Positions 30,825-40,903 of a stretch of DNA of 64,000 bases are shown here, piece after piece. The stretch is from Fragilariopsis cylindrus CCMP1102 (taxonomy: Eukaryota > Bacillariophyta > Bacillariophyceae > Bacillariales > Bacillariaceae), in contig FMBT01000352.1 in assembly GCA_900095095.1 (NCBI GenBank), positions 62,001 to 126,000 on the forward strand, in the 5' to 3' direction. Each line of letters starts with the position of its first letter. Position 1 is the stretch's first letter. A program made the position numbers and the translations under genes. The notes under the pieces are model-generated. The model ran no database searches, had not been told where the DNA came from, and worked only from the letters and a program-made list of their open reading frames with translations.

Positions 30825-31898
30825 ATGTTGTCGTCACCTACATCAACATCATCACAATCACCATCGTCATCGGCACGACGATCTGCACCGAATGCTGATT
30901 TTGATGATTATGTTGACCCTCTAGCAGGTAACGGGGATACTGATACTGATGCTGGAATGATGGAGGATGTTACAATCGATGATGGTTACAATAATATTAA
31001 CGGTGGTATGATGGGCGAAGAAGATGAACTGCAACAAGATCAACAAGTAATAGTCAATAGTAGTACAAGTAAATCATGGATGATATTATTGGTAGCAATA
31101 GTAATCTCATTTTTTTCATTACTTTTTGGTAATAATGGTGCATCGTCTGGTATAAATTCTACTATAACTAACACAGCAGGATTAGAATCAAATGCTGTTA
31201 GTTGGTCCATATTAATAATACTGATTTCCTTATTTATTTGTTTGAGTGTCAACGTCTGTTATTTATTTCCAAATTCCACCTCTTGTTCCAAAGTTTTTGT
31301 GACCACCAAATCTGGTCGTCTGATTGAATTAATTTTAGTAAGTTATATTTGTGTTTTGTGTTATATTGTTGCTTTTCGGGAGAATTAATTATAAAACAAC
31401 AAATCGCTCATTTTTTTATTCTTCATCTTCCCATACAATACAGTCAGTACTACTGTTTCTATTATGGTGTGTTGGATTAATAATAATAATGAATCCATCC
31501 AATAGTATTGCCGTTGGATATACACAAATTGTCAATGGTAATTTATATATCGGTTCCTGGATCTGTTTTAGTTGTATTGTGTATATTGTGGGTGATTTAT
31601 TACATGATCTATTTGGTACTAGTATACGTAGTCAACGTCCTAGTCAACGTCAACAAGGAGGTATACCAGGAGGAGTAGGAAATATAGATTTTAAAAGTTT
31701 ATTTTGGAATACAAGACGTGGAAAATGGTATGCATTAGTAGTATCATCCGGAATTGTCTTAAGTTCCAGTGTACGAACCTATCAAGCATTTGATTGTTAT
31801 TTATCTAGTATGACATCGGTAAATGTATGTGTCGATACAAAAGTTGGTATCACAATGAGTGTAATTGGTGGTCTATTAGCTGTTCTATTTTCATGTGT

Positions 31899-31929
<31 letters not shown>

Positions 31930-32622
31930 TTAAATGCAGTAGTAACAAATAATGCAAGTGCAAGTGATGAAAATGTTGATGAAAATGATGATGGTAATAA
32001 CGATGGCATGAATACTGTCAATAACAACAGCAATAACAATAACAGTAATATAGCTAGACTTATTGAAAGCGTTGGAGTGGTAGTAACAACAATCGTATGG
32101 ACGATAGCATGGGGATTTATTACCTTCGGAGAGGGACCGGTACGTTACGTTACGTTAAATTACATTACATGACATGACATGACATGACATGTTCAAGTTA
32201 TGTATTCCCAATGTCTTCTACTAATATAATATCTCACAGAACAGAAATATTGCCTTTCTTTTATTTACTTCTTGTGTTTTTGCCATTGCTTTGGAATAAT
32301 TTTTGTTGCGTTGCCTGCTGCTTTTTATAACTTTTTTCTGAACTTTTTTTCTCTGTAGGGACACTCTTTAGGAAATCTATACTTTTCGACATGGGCAGCA
32401 TTCATAATTAGTATTTTGATTACAGCCGATTGTTTCCATGATTGTATGGTAAATAATCGTATTATAAGTAGTATGAAATCAGTATTTTTGTCGGGGATGA
32501 CGACGACGACGGAGGAACAACAACAACAACACCAAGGTCATCATCAGATTGAACTACCATCATCGTCAGCTACTATTGCTACTGGCGATATTAACGACTT
32601 CGACAATAACGACGACATATAA
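30825..32622 (+). CDS. Multi-pass membrane protein, about 8 helices (3 exons)
   Basis: Exons 30825-31337, 31444-32139 and 32359-32622, all phase-0 GT-AG junctions (GTAAGT and GTACGT donors), give 490 residues. The N-terminal 85 residues are S-rich and acidic. Eight hydrophobic spans follow: SWMILLVAIVISFFSLLFG, SILIILISLFICLSVNVCYL, IELILSVLLFLLWCVGLIII (across the first junction), YIGSWICFSCIVYIVGDLL, WYALVVSSGIVLSSS, VGITMSVIGGLLAVLFSCV, VVVTTIVWTIAWGFITF and LYFSTWAAFIISILITAD. Span 6 is followed by a Ser run and an N/D-rich loop. The GEGPGHSLGNLYFSTWAAF block around the last junction looks conserved in character. I do not recognise the transporter or receptor family. The C-terminus is Q- and H-rich, then acidic. 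Confidence 0.75.
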
Positions 32623-32822
32623 ATTGACAAAAGGAGGAAAGAAAAAAAAACAAGTTTAAGAACAAAAGGTTGTGGTCCGTCCGTCCACTATAGTAATATC
32701 TCGACCCATACAAAAAAGTACTAGCTCCAGTAACTAGGACCTATATAGTAAGCAGAAGCAACATACTTTTCTAGATTAAACGCTTCTACTAATTTTTGAA
32801 TTTTTATCATTATAAGGGGAAA

Positions 32823-33926
32823 CTACTGCTCATTGATTTTCAGCAGTAATTTACCTTTATTACCACCGGTGAACAATAAATTCACTACCTCGGTATAATT
32901 TTCAATCCCCTCACGTATATCTTCACGGAAAATCAATCTACCTTCCTTCTTAAGTTGATATAAATCTTTTCGTGCATCACTAAGTTCATCTAAATGATCT
33001 GTACAAACAAAGCCTTGAATGCTGATACGGCGCATCAAAATCATATTAAAATTCTTGATGCCTTGCCATTCATCGTCGTATTCACTAATACTTCCACAGA
33101 TTGCCATCTTCATATAATTTCGTGCATTCGCTAGTACTGCCTCAGTTACTGTACCACCAACATTGTCAAAGTATCCCGTGATACCATCAGGTGCATACTC
33201 TTTCAATTTGTCACTAATAGTATATTCATCAGATTTGTAATCAATGGCATAATCATATCCCAGCGTTTCGGTCATAAACAAACATTTTTCCTTCCCTCCA
33301 GCAATACCAATAACCGTCACACCCTTTGTCTTGGAAAGTTGTCCAGCAATAGAACCTACCGCTCCTGCACCACCACTAATGACTACAACCTCATTGTTAC
33401 TATCTCCTCCTCCTCCGCTGCTGCCAGGTTGTAGAATTTTATTCACTCCATGCCATGCTGTTAAACCAATAACGAAACCACCGTACGATAATTCTAACGT
33501 TGGCGAAATTTCGTTGTTGGTGTTACAGGCACATTTTTCTACAATAGTCACCTCTGGAATACCGACATAATAATCACAAATCCCACCAAATCCGACAACT
33601 TTTGTTCCGACGGGCCAATCAATATTCCGAGATTCGGTGATAATACCGACAGTTATAGCACGCATGATATCACCCAATGCCACACCGTCCATGTATTGAT
33701 CTTTTTTCGCGTTCATCCAAATTCGATGAGTAGGATCAATAGATGCCATAGTATTCTTGACAATCACATGATATCCAGAGTTTTCATCATCTGCAGCAAT
33801 AGAGGGAATTGGTTCTTCCGTTAACTCTAAGTCACTCTTGACAATTTTGCCATTTGGGACGGAACGTAAACGCATGCATCGGTTCTTGATAGAAGTAGAA
33901 GTAGCAGTGTTGATGTTGTTTGTCAT
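32823..33926 (-). CDS. Zinc-free medium-chain NADP-dependent oxidoreductase (prostaglandin reductase / LTB4DH-like)
   Basis: A 367-residue single-exon gene with an ATG at 33926. It belongs to the medium-chain dehydrogenase/reductase superfamily, in the group of NADPH-dependent alkenal/one oxidoreductases and prostaglandin reductases that reduce activated C=C bonds. Evidence: PTHRIWMNAKKDQYMDGVAL in the N-terminal domain, LSYGGFVIGLTAWHGVNKIL, the nucleotide-binding loop VVVISGGAGAVGSIAGQLS, then GYDYAIDYKSDE and GITGYFDNVGGTVTEAVL, and RRISIQGFVCTDHLD near the end. The structural and catalytic zinc Cys clusters of alcohol dehydrogenases are absent. The length fits the family (about 330-370). 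It has no targeting peptide, so it is probably cytosolic. The likely role is detoxification of reactive carbonyls or lipid metabolism. Confidence 0.88.
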   Translation of the reverse strand: MTNNINTATSTSIKNRCMRLRSVPNGKIVKSDLELTEEPIPSIAADDENSGYHVIVKNTMASIDPTHRIWMNAKKDQYMDGVALGDIMRAITVGIITESRNIDWPVGTKVVGFGGICDYYVGIPEVTIVEKCACNTNNEISPTLELSYGGFVIGLTAWHGVNKILQPGSSGGGGDSNNEVVVISGGAGAVGSIAGQLSKTKGVTVIGIAGGKEKCLFMTETLGYDYAIDYKSDEYTISDKLKEYAPDGITGYFDNVGGTVTEAVLANARNYMKMAICGSISEYDDEWQGIKNFNMILMRRISIQGFVCTDHLDELSDARKDLYQLKKEGRLIFREDIREGIENYTEVVNLLFTGGNKGKLLLKINEQ

Positions 33927-34129
33927 TTTAAGAAAAGAATCAGTTATAGTTGTTCGTAGATTTAATTTAGTTGTATTCCTTGTGTTTTCTAATTTTGTGA
34001 ATGATCTTTAAGATTTTCGTCGTTACAGAAAGAACTTAACCTTTTCTATTCGCAATAAACTTGACCGAAGATTGCTTAAAACAAAAAAATTGACCGAAGA
34101 AGGAGTCACTTGTTCTTCACTTGTTCTTC

Positions 34130-35960
34130 GCATTATTTTTTCCGTGCCTTCTTCAGAAAAAAAATACAGCAAAACTCACGTGCAAATTATTGCCAACCTC
34201 TCAGCCATGTTTCCGGTTCTGCTAAATTTGCAGGCAATAAGTTGCACCTGTTTTTTGGTGTAAAAATAAAAGAACTGGTATTTGGAGGAAAGCACGTAGC
34301 TATCGTGAGGAATGATTCTTACCACAAAGTGCATGCCCAATCTACGCAAAGGAGGCAGGTGCATTATTTTTTACTGTGTATGTGGATTATCTCACTTTTC
34401 TCATTATTCAAGTTGTGTGTATGTTGAATTTAATTTACAAATGATGGTAGTTAGAAGTTGTTCCAACTAATTTTAAAGCACCATGTAATATCTTTGTAGT
34501 CTAATACTAGTGTATAGGTTTTTCTGTATGTTGTGTCTAATGATTCCATTATGAATACTCCTCATTTTTGTATACATACATGTTCAGCTGAGTCAAACTG
34601 TTCCAAGAAAATCCGATCGAAATAGGGTGATTGTACAGCGGTATACTAATGGTAGTTTTGGTGCTGACAGAACGTGGAGGAATGATGTACCACAGCGGTA
34701 TATTCCTGTACCTGATGCAATTGATGTGCCAACAAGTATGGAAGGAGTGAACATTGATTGGAGTAACTGCTCTGGATGGTGATGTTGATGATGGTGATGA
34801 TGGTGATCATGATGGTGCAAGTGGTACATTGAGTACAGATAGTGTTGTAAGTGAATTGTTTGGTGGAAGTGATCCTGCTCCTGTTTCTGTGGGCAGATCT
34901 GCCATCAATGATTGCTGCTGCAATAACCGAGAAGACCATATGTTCCATGTGGCAAGGCACAACTTTGAATCAAGAGTATGGGACTGGAATAGGAGTGACA
35001 ATGGAAAGCCTTCCACTGCAAGATTCAATTTACTGCTTAAGAAAGTAGAGGCATTGAAATCATGGAACCTTGGTCATACTATAAGTTTGAATAAAGCGAT
35101 GAAATCAAAGCTGATTAAGCTGGAAGTGTTTTCTGAATACTTGGTGGTCACAATCATTCCTGAACTCCGTAGCGTGAAGACTGATATGCGTCAGATGCTG
35201 ATACTTCTTGCAAGTTTACGAGAAGTGGATGAGGATCATTCCAACGCAATCAGGAATGATCACCATGATGTTATGGTTCATATTGCTGCAAAATGCTTTC
35301 TAGCATCAAAGGAGCTTGTACAAATGTCAAGATCGAGTGATGATGAAGATGTTGGTATGAGATTCCTTTCTCTACTCAACAAGTGGTTGAAAGAGGAGTC
35401 ATGGAATCCATGCAAATTCTTAGAAGGTTGCCTGTACCGACCCAGAAGAGACCTTGATGAAATGATACAGTTGCCAAGTGATGAGATGAGGTGCTGGGTG
35501 TGATATATTATCTGGAGGAGCATTTGATGATGGGTGTAGACCGGTCCCTGCTAGAGTTGAAGAAAGGATACCTGAATATCAAGTACTCTATTGATCAGGC
35601 AAGGGAAAGTCAGTCTAAGCACAGAAATGGTGAACATGGACAATTTGATGCGGAGATGATTGAATTTGTAAAGCAAAATTCAATAGACTACATCAAGCGT
35701 ACTAAGAATGATATTGTGGAAATTGCTGTACAAGTAGCTGCAGCTGGTAATACACTAATGATGTTGGTCCATGGGGACAGTTTCGATGATGTTGGTCTAT
35801 GGGGACAGTTTCGAAAACAGCGGTTGGGCGTGTGCATGTACATCTGGGGTTGGAGATCCTATATGGTTCAAATATCATGTGGATGGTGTGTGTGACAAGT
35901 GTGGTAATCAGAAGAAACTTGAGGTTGCGCTAGGTCTAGATAATGCTTCAATAGTTTAAA
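34130..35960 (+). pseudogene. Unidentified broken or multi-exon coding region
   Basis: Protein-like stretches occur on the plus strand in several frames: an early one with AKFAGNKLHLFFGV and ELVFGGKHVAIVRNDSYHK, then RNRVIVQRYTNGSFGADRTW, then a frame of about 245 residues (34757-35503) with RSAINDCCCNNREDHMFHVA and SRVWDWNRSDNGKPSTARF, and finally pieces ending FKYHVDGVCDKCGNQKKLEV. A GTGCATTA...TTCAG intron between the first two (about 34358-34585) is possible. The reading frame changes at least twice more without obvious splice sites, and a 26-bp tandem duplication sits near 35760-35810. I do not recognise the family; it may be a mobile-element gene or a dying host gene. Confidence 0.4.
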
Positions 35961-36280
35961 GTAATTAGATAGATGATGGGATACAAAAGTAATGATGCTT
36001 GGTCCTATAATCCTGTTGATGGTCGTTAATCTCTAAAACCGCATGGTTTTCAATTTTAGTACCAACTATTGAAAAGATTACTGCAGAATATGACAAAGAA
36101 AATCAACAAACCGATGAATAAACCTCCCAGTCACAAAATAATCAACCATTTGTCTCATCGTCGAATGGGTGTGTCTGTATTGAATAGAGTAGAGCTTTCA
36201 TCATATGATTTTTTTCTAAATTTATAGATATGTTATTATAGCAGGCTTTACTGAAAATTAGAATTAATTACTACTAACTA
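35961..36280. other. Spacer, nothing supported
   Basis: An AT-rich stretch between the unidentified coding region and the 3' end of RF3. I see no gene, repeat or RNA. Confidence 0.4.
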
Positions 36281-38182
36281 CTACCCTTCAAAGTCCGGTG
36301 GTTGAGACCATGGTGAGAGTTGTAAATCTTTTTCGTCTTCTGTCAATGATGATGCCTTCCAATCATTCCTAAATAGTAATACCGGTCGAGCCCATCGATC
36401 TTGTACGATCATAATACCAAATAATTTACCATCGGCATCGGCCTTGTCGACTGCATCCCATCCACCATCAGCCCATCGTGCTAATGTGTACCCAAGTGGT
36501 TCCATTAACGCTTCCACTTTATATTCGTTCTTGAGTCGAGCCTGGACGACCTCAAATTGGAGTTCTCCCACTGCTGCTAACATTAAGGGTCCACCACCAT
36601 CATCATTACGTTGTCGTAGTGCCTGGATGGCACCCTCTTGTAATAATTGATCAATCCCCTTCCGAAAGGATTTATAATCGGATGGATTGGGTGATCGGAT
36701 GTAACAGAATTTTTCTGGTGAAAAACTGGGTATGCCCGGAAATGCCACTCGATCCGCACCAGTAAATAATGTATCACCGATACCAAACATCCCGGGATTG
36801 TTAATACCGATCACGTCGCCGGGGTAGGCAACATCGATCGAGGATCGATCGGATCCAAATAATGCCTGTGCTTGTGCTAAATTATATTTCTTACCAGCCT
36901 TACTACGAGAATGTCCCACCTTCATCCCCTTCTCATAGACACCAGACACCACTCGAACATAGGCCAATCGATCACGATGTTTGGGATCCAAATTCGCTTG
37001 TGTCTTAAACACGAATCCGGTAAATTCTTGAAATTGCGGTGACACAATATTCGTATCATCATCGTTACCACTCCCGTCCGTTGTATCCTTCGTAAAGGCA
37101 TCACGAGAAGTTGGTTTGGTACCCATATCCAAAAATTTATCTAAAAATAATTGGACACCAAAATTTGTCATCGCGGAACCAAAAAATAATGGTGTCAGTT
37201 CACCATCCAAGACACGATCCATATCCAGTGGTTCAATTAATTCATTTAATAATTCATGATCTTCAATTAATTTATTATATAACTCCTCATCATTAATCAA
37301 TTCTCTTAATTTCGCTGTATCATTAAATGGTATCAACACAACTTCGGCCTTCCCACCACGCTTTACAGGTTTTTGATACAAATGCACCACATCCTCCATC
37401 CGATCTAACACGCCCTTAAATCGATCACCATCACCAATTGGCCACAAGACAGGGAATGATTCTAAATTAAATTCTTCTTGAATTTGATCCATTAATTCAT
37501 AGGGTGATAATGCTGGCCGGTCCATCTTATTACAGAAGGTAAATAATGGTAAACCACGTAATCGACAGACTTCAAATAATTTACGTGTTTGTGGTTCTAG
37601 ACCCTTCGCGGCATCTAATAACATAATAGCATTATCGGCTGCTGCTAAGGCACGGTACGTATCTTCGGAAAAATCTTGATGTCCCGGTGTATCTAGTATA
37701 TTTAATCGATATCCTTCATAATCAAAATTCATAACAGTCGAGGAAATGGAAATACCACGTTCCCGTTCCATTTCCATAAAATCCGATTGTGTCGAACGTT
37801 GTTCAGCCTTTTGACGTACGGCACCCGCCTGCTGTAATGCACCACCATATAATAATAATTTTTCCGTCATGGTGGTTTTACCACTATCTGGATGACTAAT
37901 AATAGCCAGATTCCGACGTCGATCAATTTCTTCCGTGGGAGCTGCTGCTGCTGCTGTTGTTGTTGTTGTTGACGTTGTTTCGGCGTATAGTCGTGTTGAC
38001 GATGATGATGTTGATGTTATAATTGTCCCATGCTGATAAGCAGTAGATGTTGACGACGACGACGTCGACGACGTAAAGGCAGATATTTGTTCTTGCTGAA
38101 GTAATAATACAACAAATAACGTCAAAACAACAGAAACGACCATATTATTATTAATGAGTGGTAGCTGTTGAAATGATTTCAT
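36281..38182 (-). CDS. prfC: Peptide chain release factor 3 (RF3), plastid-targeted
   Basis: A 633-residue translational GTPase; the frame runs to a TTG at 38227, but the ATG at 38182 gives an ideal targeting signal. RF3 recycles RF1 and RF2 after termination on bacterial-type ribosomes. Motifs: P-loop SHPDSGKTTMTEKLL, switch I with FMEMERERGISISSTVMNFD, DTPGHQDFSEDTYRALAAAD, NKMDRPALSPYELMDQIQEE, then GSAMTNFGVQLFLDKFLD and the RF3-specific C-terminus with AAVGELQFEVVQARLKNEY. The length matches bacterial RF3 (about 530) plus a presequence. Residues 14-28 are a hydrophobic signal (VVSVVLTLFVVLLL) ending QISA-FTSSTSS, the diatom S-A-F cleavage motif with Phe at +1 and a Ser/Thr-rich transit peptide. 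It therefore enters the complex plastid. It is divergent from homoserine kinase, 798 bp apart. Confidence 0.94.
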   Translation of the reverse strand: MKSFQQLPLINNNMVVSVVLTLFVVLLLQQEQISAFTSSTSSSSTSTAYQHGTIITSTSSSSTRLYAETTSTTTTTAAAAAPTEEIDRRRNLAIISHPDSGKTTMTEKLLLYGGALQQAGAVRQKAEQRSTQSDFMEMERERGISISSTVMNFDYEGYRLNILDTPGHQDFSEDTYRALAAADNAIMLLDAAKGLEPQTRKLFEVCRLRGLPLFTFCNKMDRPALSPYELMDQIQEEFNLESFPVLWPIGDGDRFKGVLDRMEDVVHLYQKPVKRGGKAEVVLIPFNDTAKLRELINDEELYNKLIEDHELLNELIEPLDMDRVLDGELTPLFFGSAMTNFGVQLFLDKFLDMGTKPTSRDAFTKDTTDGSGNDDDTNIVSPQFQEFTGFVFKTQANLDPKHRDRLAYVRVVSGVYEKGMKVGHSRSKAGKKYNLAQAQALFGSDRSSIDVAYPGDVIGINNPGMFGIGDTLFTGADRVAFPGIPSFSPEKFCYIRSPNPSDYKSFRKGIDQLLQEGAIQALRQRNDDGGGPLMLAAVGELQFEVVQARLKNEYKVEALMEPLGYTLARWADGGWDAVDKADADGKLFGIMIVQDRWARPVLLFRNDWKASSLTEDEKDLQLSPWSQPPDFEG

Positions 38183-38980
38183 TGTAGCTATTGTATGATT
38201 TCGGATATATCCAATCCTCGTTTCCAATTCCTCGACGTTCGATACCAGTCGTAGCGATGTAGATTAACCTTTTGGACAGTTACTTCTGTCGAAGTCTGAG
38301 TTACTACGGTAGTTGTCTTAAGCTGAGTTCGATGGAAAATATTGAGATTGTTTGGATGTGGCATCATGATGTGAAAGAATAAGTAGAAAAAATGAACAAG
38401 AAATTCGTGTTGATGTTTCATGTGAGGCACAAGTCTGTACTACAACCGCCACTAACCAAAAATCGACTGACTCGATCGACCAATCGCTTTTACTATACTA
38501 CAAACCACGTTCTTTTGACACGTTCAACGTGCTTGTCCCCTCGTTGTGTGCCAATCACGCCACATGCATTCATCACTTCCGATCTACCGGTAAACTTGGA
38601 ACAGACTTTGAAATCTGTGGATTGCGCGATTTGTGATGTGGGATTCTTGTGTTCTTGTTCCAATGTGTTCTTGATACAGTACACTCAGACTAACTAACAA
38701 TTCCAGCAGGCTTGCCACCAAGCAATGATCTACGAGTAGATACTATTTGCCAGAAGACGAGAAGAACTAGTAATTATAATTCAACACCGTACAAGGGAAC
38801 TTACGTAACCAACTGTAAGTCCGTGTCATTCATCAGCAATACTACAAATCGTGAAAATAAATACTGTAAGAGACAACATCGAATCAATCTAATTGTTAGA
38901 TCAACAATAACTAACTCAAAGCAACAGCAACAACAACTCAAAGCTACAACAACAATCAAGCAATCAATCAATCATCGATC
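38183..38980. promoter_or_regulatory. Divergent promoter region of RF3 and homoserine kinase
   Basis: About 800 bp separate the two divergent ATGs. CAACAACTCAAAGC-type and AATCAATCAATC repeats (about 38915-38973) precede the homoserine kinase ATG and are probably its leader. A frame of about 100 codons at 38392-38697 has a plain ATG but no recognisable content, and I regard it as chance. No defined regulatory site is supported. Confidence 0.4.
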
Positions 38981-40766
38981 ATGTCGAATCAATCAGATGG
39001 AAAATTAATCGCAACGGCAATGGGTGCTGCCGCTGCTGGGGCTACATTAGCTGTTATGGCAATGAAAATGATTGATAGTAAAAACGAGAAAAGTTTTTAC
39101 AATAGTAACAGTAACAACAATGGTGGTGGTGGTGGCGGTGGTGGTGGTGGGCACAACAACAATACCAACAACAACATGCCCGACAGCAACGGATTAAGTA
39201 GTCCTACATCTAATAATAATCTATTAGCCTATCATGCTGATGAAAATAGACCAATCCGTCCAACTGTTATTATGAATGATCCATCTGATTTAGTTGGTGA
39301 TCATCATCTTGATTCATCATTTAATGTTGCATCAGCCGGTGCAAGTCAATATGTGGATATTGATGCGGAATATAGTAGTATTTGTAACAATATTGGCGTA
39401 CCTGGTGTAGGTATTTCTCGTGATTCGAGTGGTGGTGGTGGTGGTCCTAATAATAGTAGTATGCGTCGTGATTCAAGTGAGGCCATGTTATTTCCACATA
39501 ATCATGAAGAAAAAATGCGTCGTAGGATTGCCACACGATATACCATTGAAGAAGAAAATAATTTAGGAAGAGATTCGGTGACAGTACGTGTACCAGCAAC
39601 CTCCGCGAATGTTGGACCAGGATGTAAGTGTGAAAATAATAAAAATTAAAATTAAGATTTTAACAAAAAGTAAAAATCAAACAGATCATTGGCAACGTAC
39701 GATCGACTTCTTCTTCTTTTTCTACGCTATCATCATTTTATTTTTGAATTCGATTAATAATTTCCGTACTTACTTACTTATTTATTTATTTATTTTTGAT
39801 TTACAAGATGATTGTATTGGTATTGCGGTTGATTTATGGTCAGAAGTTACTGTTTCACGTTGTCCGGAGGGTGATGAAATTGGATTTGAAATTACTGCCG
39901 AAGGGGAAGGTGCAGATGCCATGCCAAAAGATGAAACCAATTATTTAGTGGTGGGTTGTAAAGCTGCCTTCGATACTGCAAACAAACCATTACCACCCTT
40001 GAAGTATCATGTCGTATCACGAATACCCTATGCCAGAGGATTAGGATCGTCGAGTGCGGCAATTGTAGCAGGGATTATTGCTGGATTAGTATTAGCTGGA
40101 CATCGATTACCCTGTTGGGGATCGGAAGCATTATTACAAATCGCGGCAGGGATTGAAGGTCATCCAGATAATGTGGCACCAGTTATTTATGGTGGTATCC
40201 AACTGGGTATCCATAACGGTACACGTTGGTTAACAGAACGTGTAGCGAATCCACCAGGATTACAAATGATTATTTTTATTCCCGACTTTGTGGGTAAAAC
40301 ATCCGACGCACGGGGTGTCTTACAAGATACGGTCTCACGGGAGGATGCCGCCTTTAATATCGGCCGGGCAGCATTCTTAGTACATGCCTTTGAAACCAAT
40401 AATTTAGATAACTTACGATGGGGTGCACAAGATCGATTACATCAACCACAACGTGGTAGTAAGTTATACAAATATTTATATCCCATGATTGAGGCCGCCG
40501 AAAAAGCTGGTGCGTGTTGTGCGTACCTAAGTGGTGCGGGTCCGACCGTCATGGCCTTAACCAGTGGTGCTGCGGGTGATATTTTTGCACAACGTGAAAA
40601 GGAACGTACGGATATCTTAGTAGCCAAAGCCATGATCCAATGTGCGAAAGATTTTGGGATTGATGGTAAATTATTAGTCACCAATGTCGTGTCGGAAGGT
40701 GCACGTGTGGTGAAAGTGGATCCACCCTTCTCTACCGGAGAAATCACATATCGTGATAACATTTAA
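38981..40766 (+). CDS. Homoserine kinase (GHMP family) with long N-terminal extension (2 exons)
   Basis: Exons 38981-39623 and 39808-40766 (GTAAGT donor, ACAAG acceptor) give 533 residues. It phosphorylates L-homoserine with ATP, the step before threonine synthase. Joining the exons restores the N-terminal GHMP motif [20 protein letters not shown]. The ATP-binding motif PYARGLGSSSAAIVAG follows, then AAGIEGHPDNVAPVIYGG, FVGKTSDARGVL and the C-terminal AYLSGAGPTVMALTSGAAGD. The catalytic core of about 330 residues has normal family length. The first 195 residues or so are extra: an Ala-rich hydrophobic segment (AAAAGATLAVMAMKMI, about residues 14-29), then G- and N-runs. This is not a classic plastid presequence; it could be a membrane anchor or an unusual targeting region. 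A run of TTTA repeats sits in the intron's 3' part. Confidence 0.93.
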
Positions 40767-40903
40767 ATAAATAGTATAAAATAAGATATAACAAACTATA
40801 ATATAAAAGTACAGTACAGTAACGAAAAGCTATTTTAAATAAGTACCGTAGCTACTACTTTATTTTAGCATGGTATATATCATGCACTTATTGTTTTGTT
40901 TTG

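Noticed and set aside
38392-38697. A 101-codon frame between RF3 and homoserine kinase
   Set aside because: No recognisable motif, biased composition, and it lies in the shared promoter region of two good genes.
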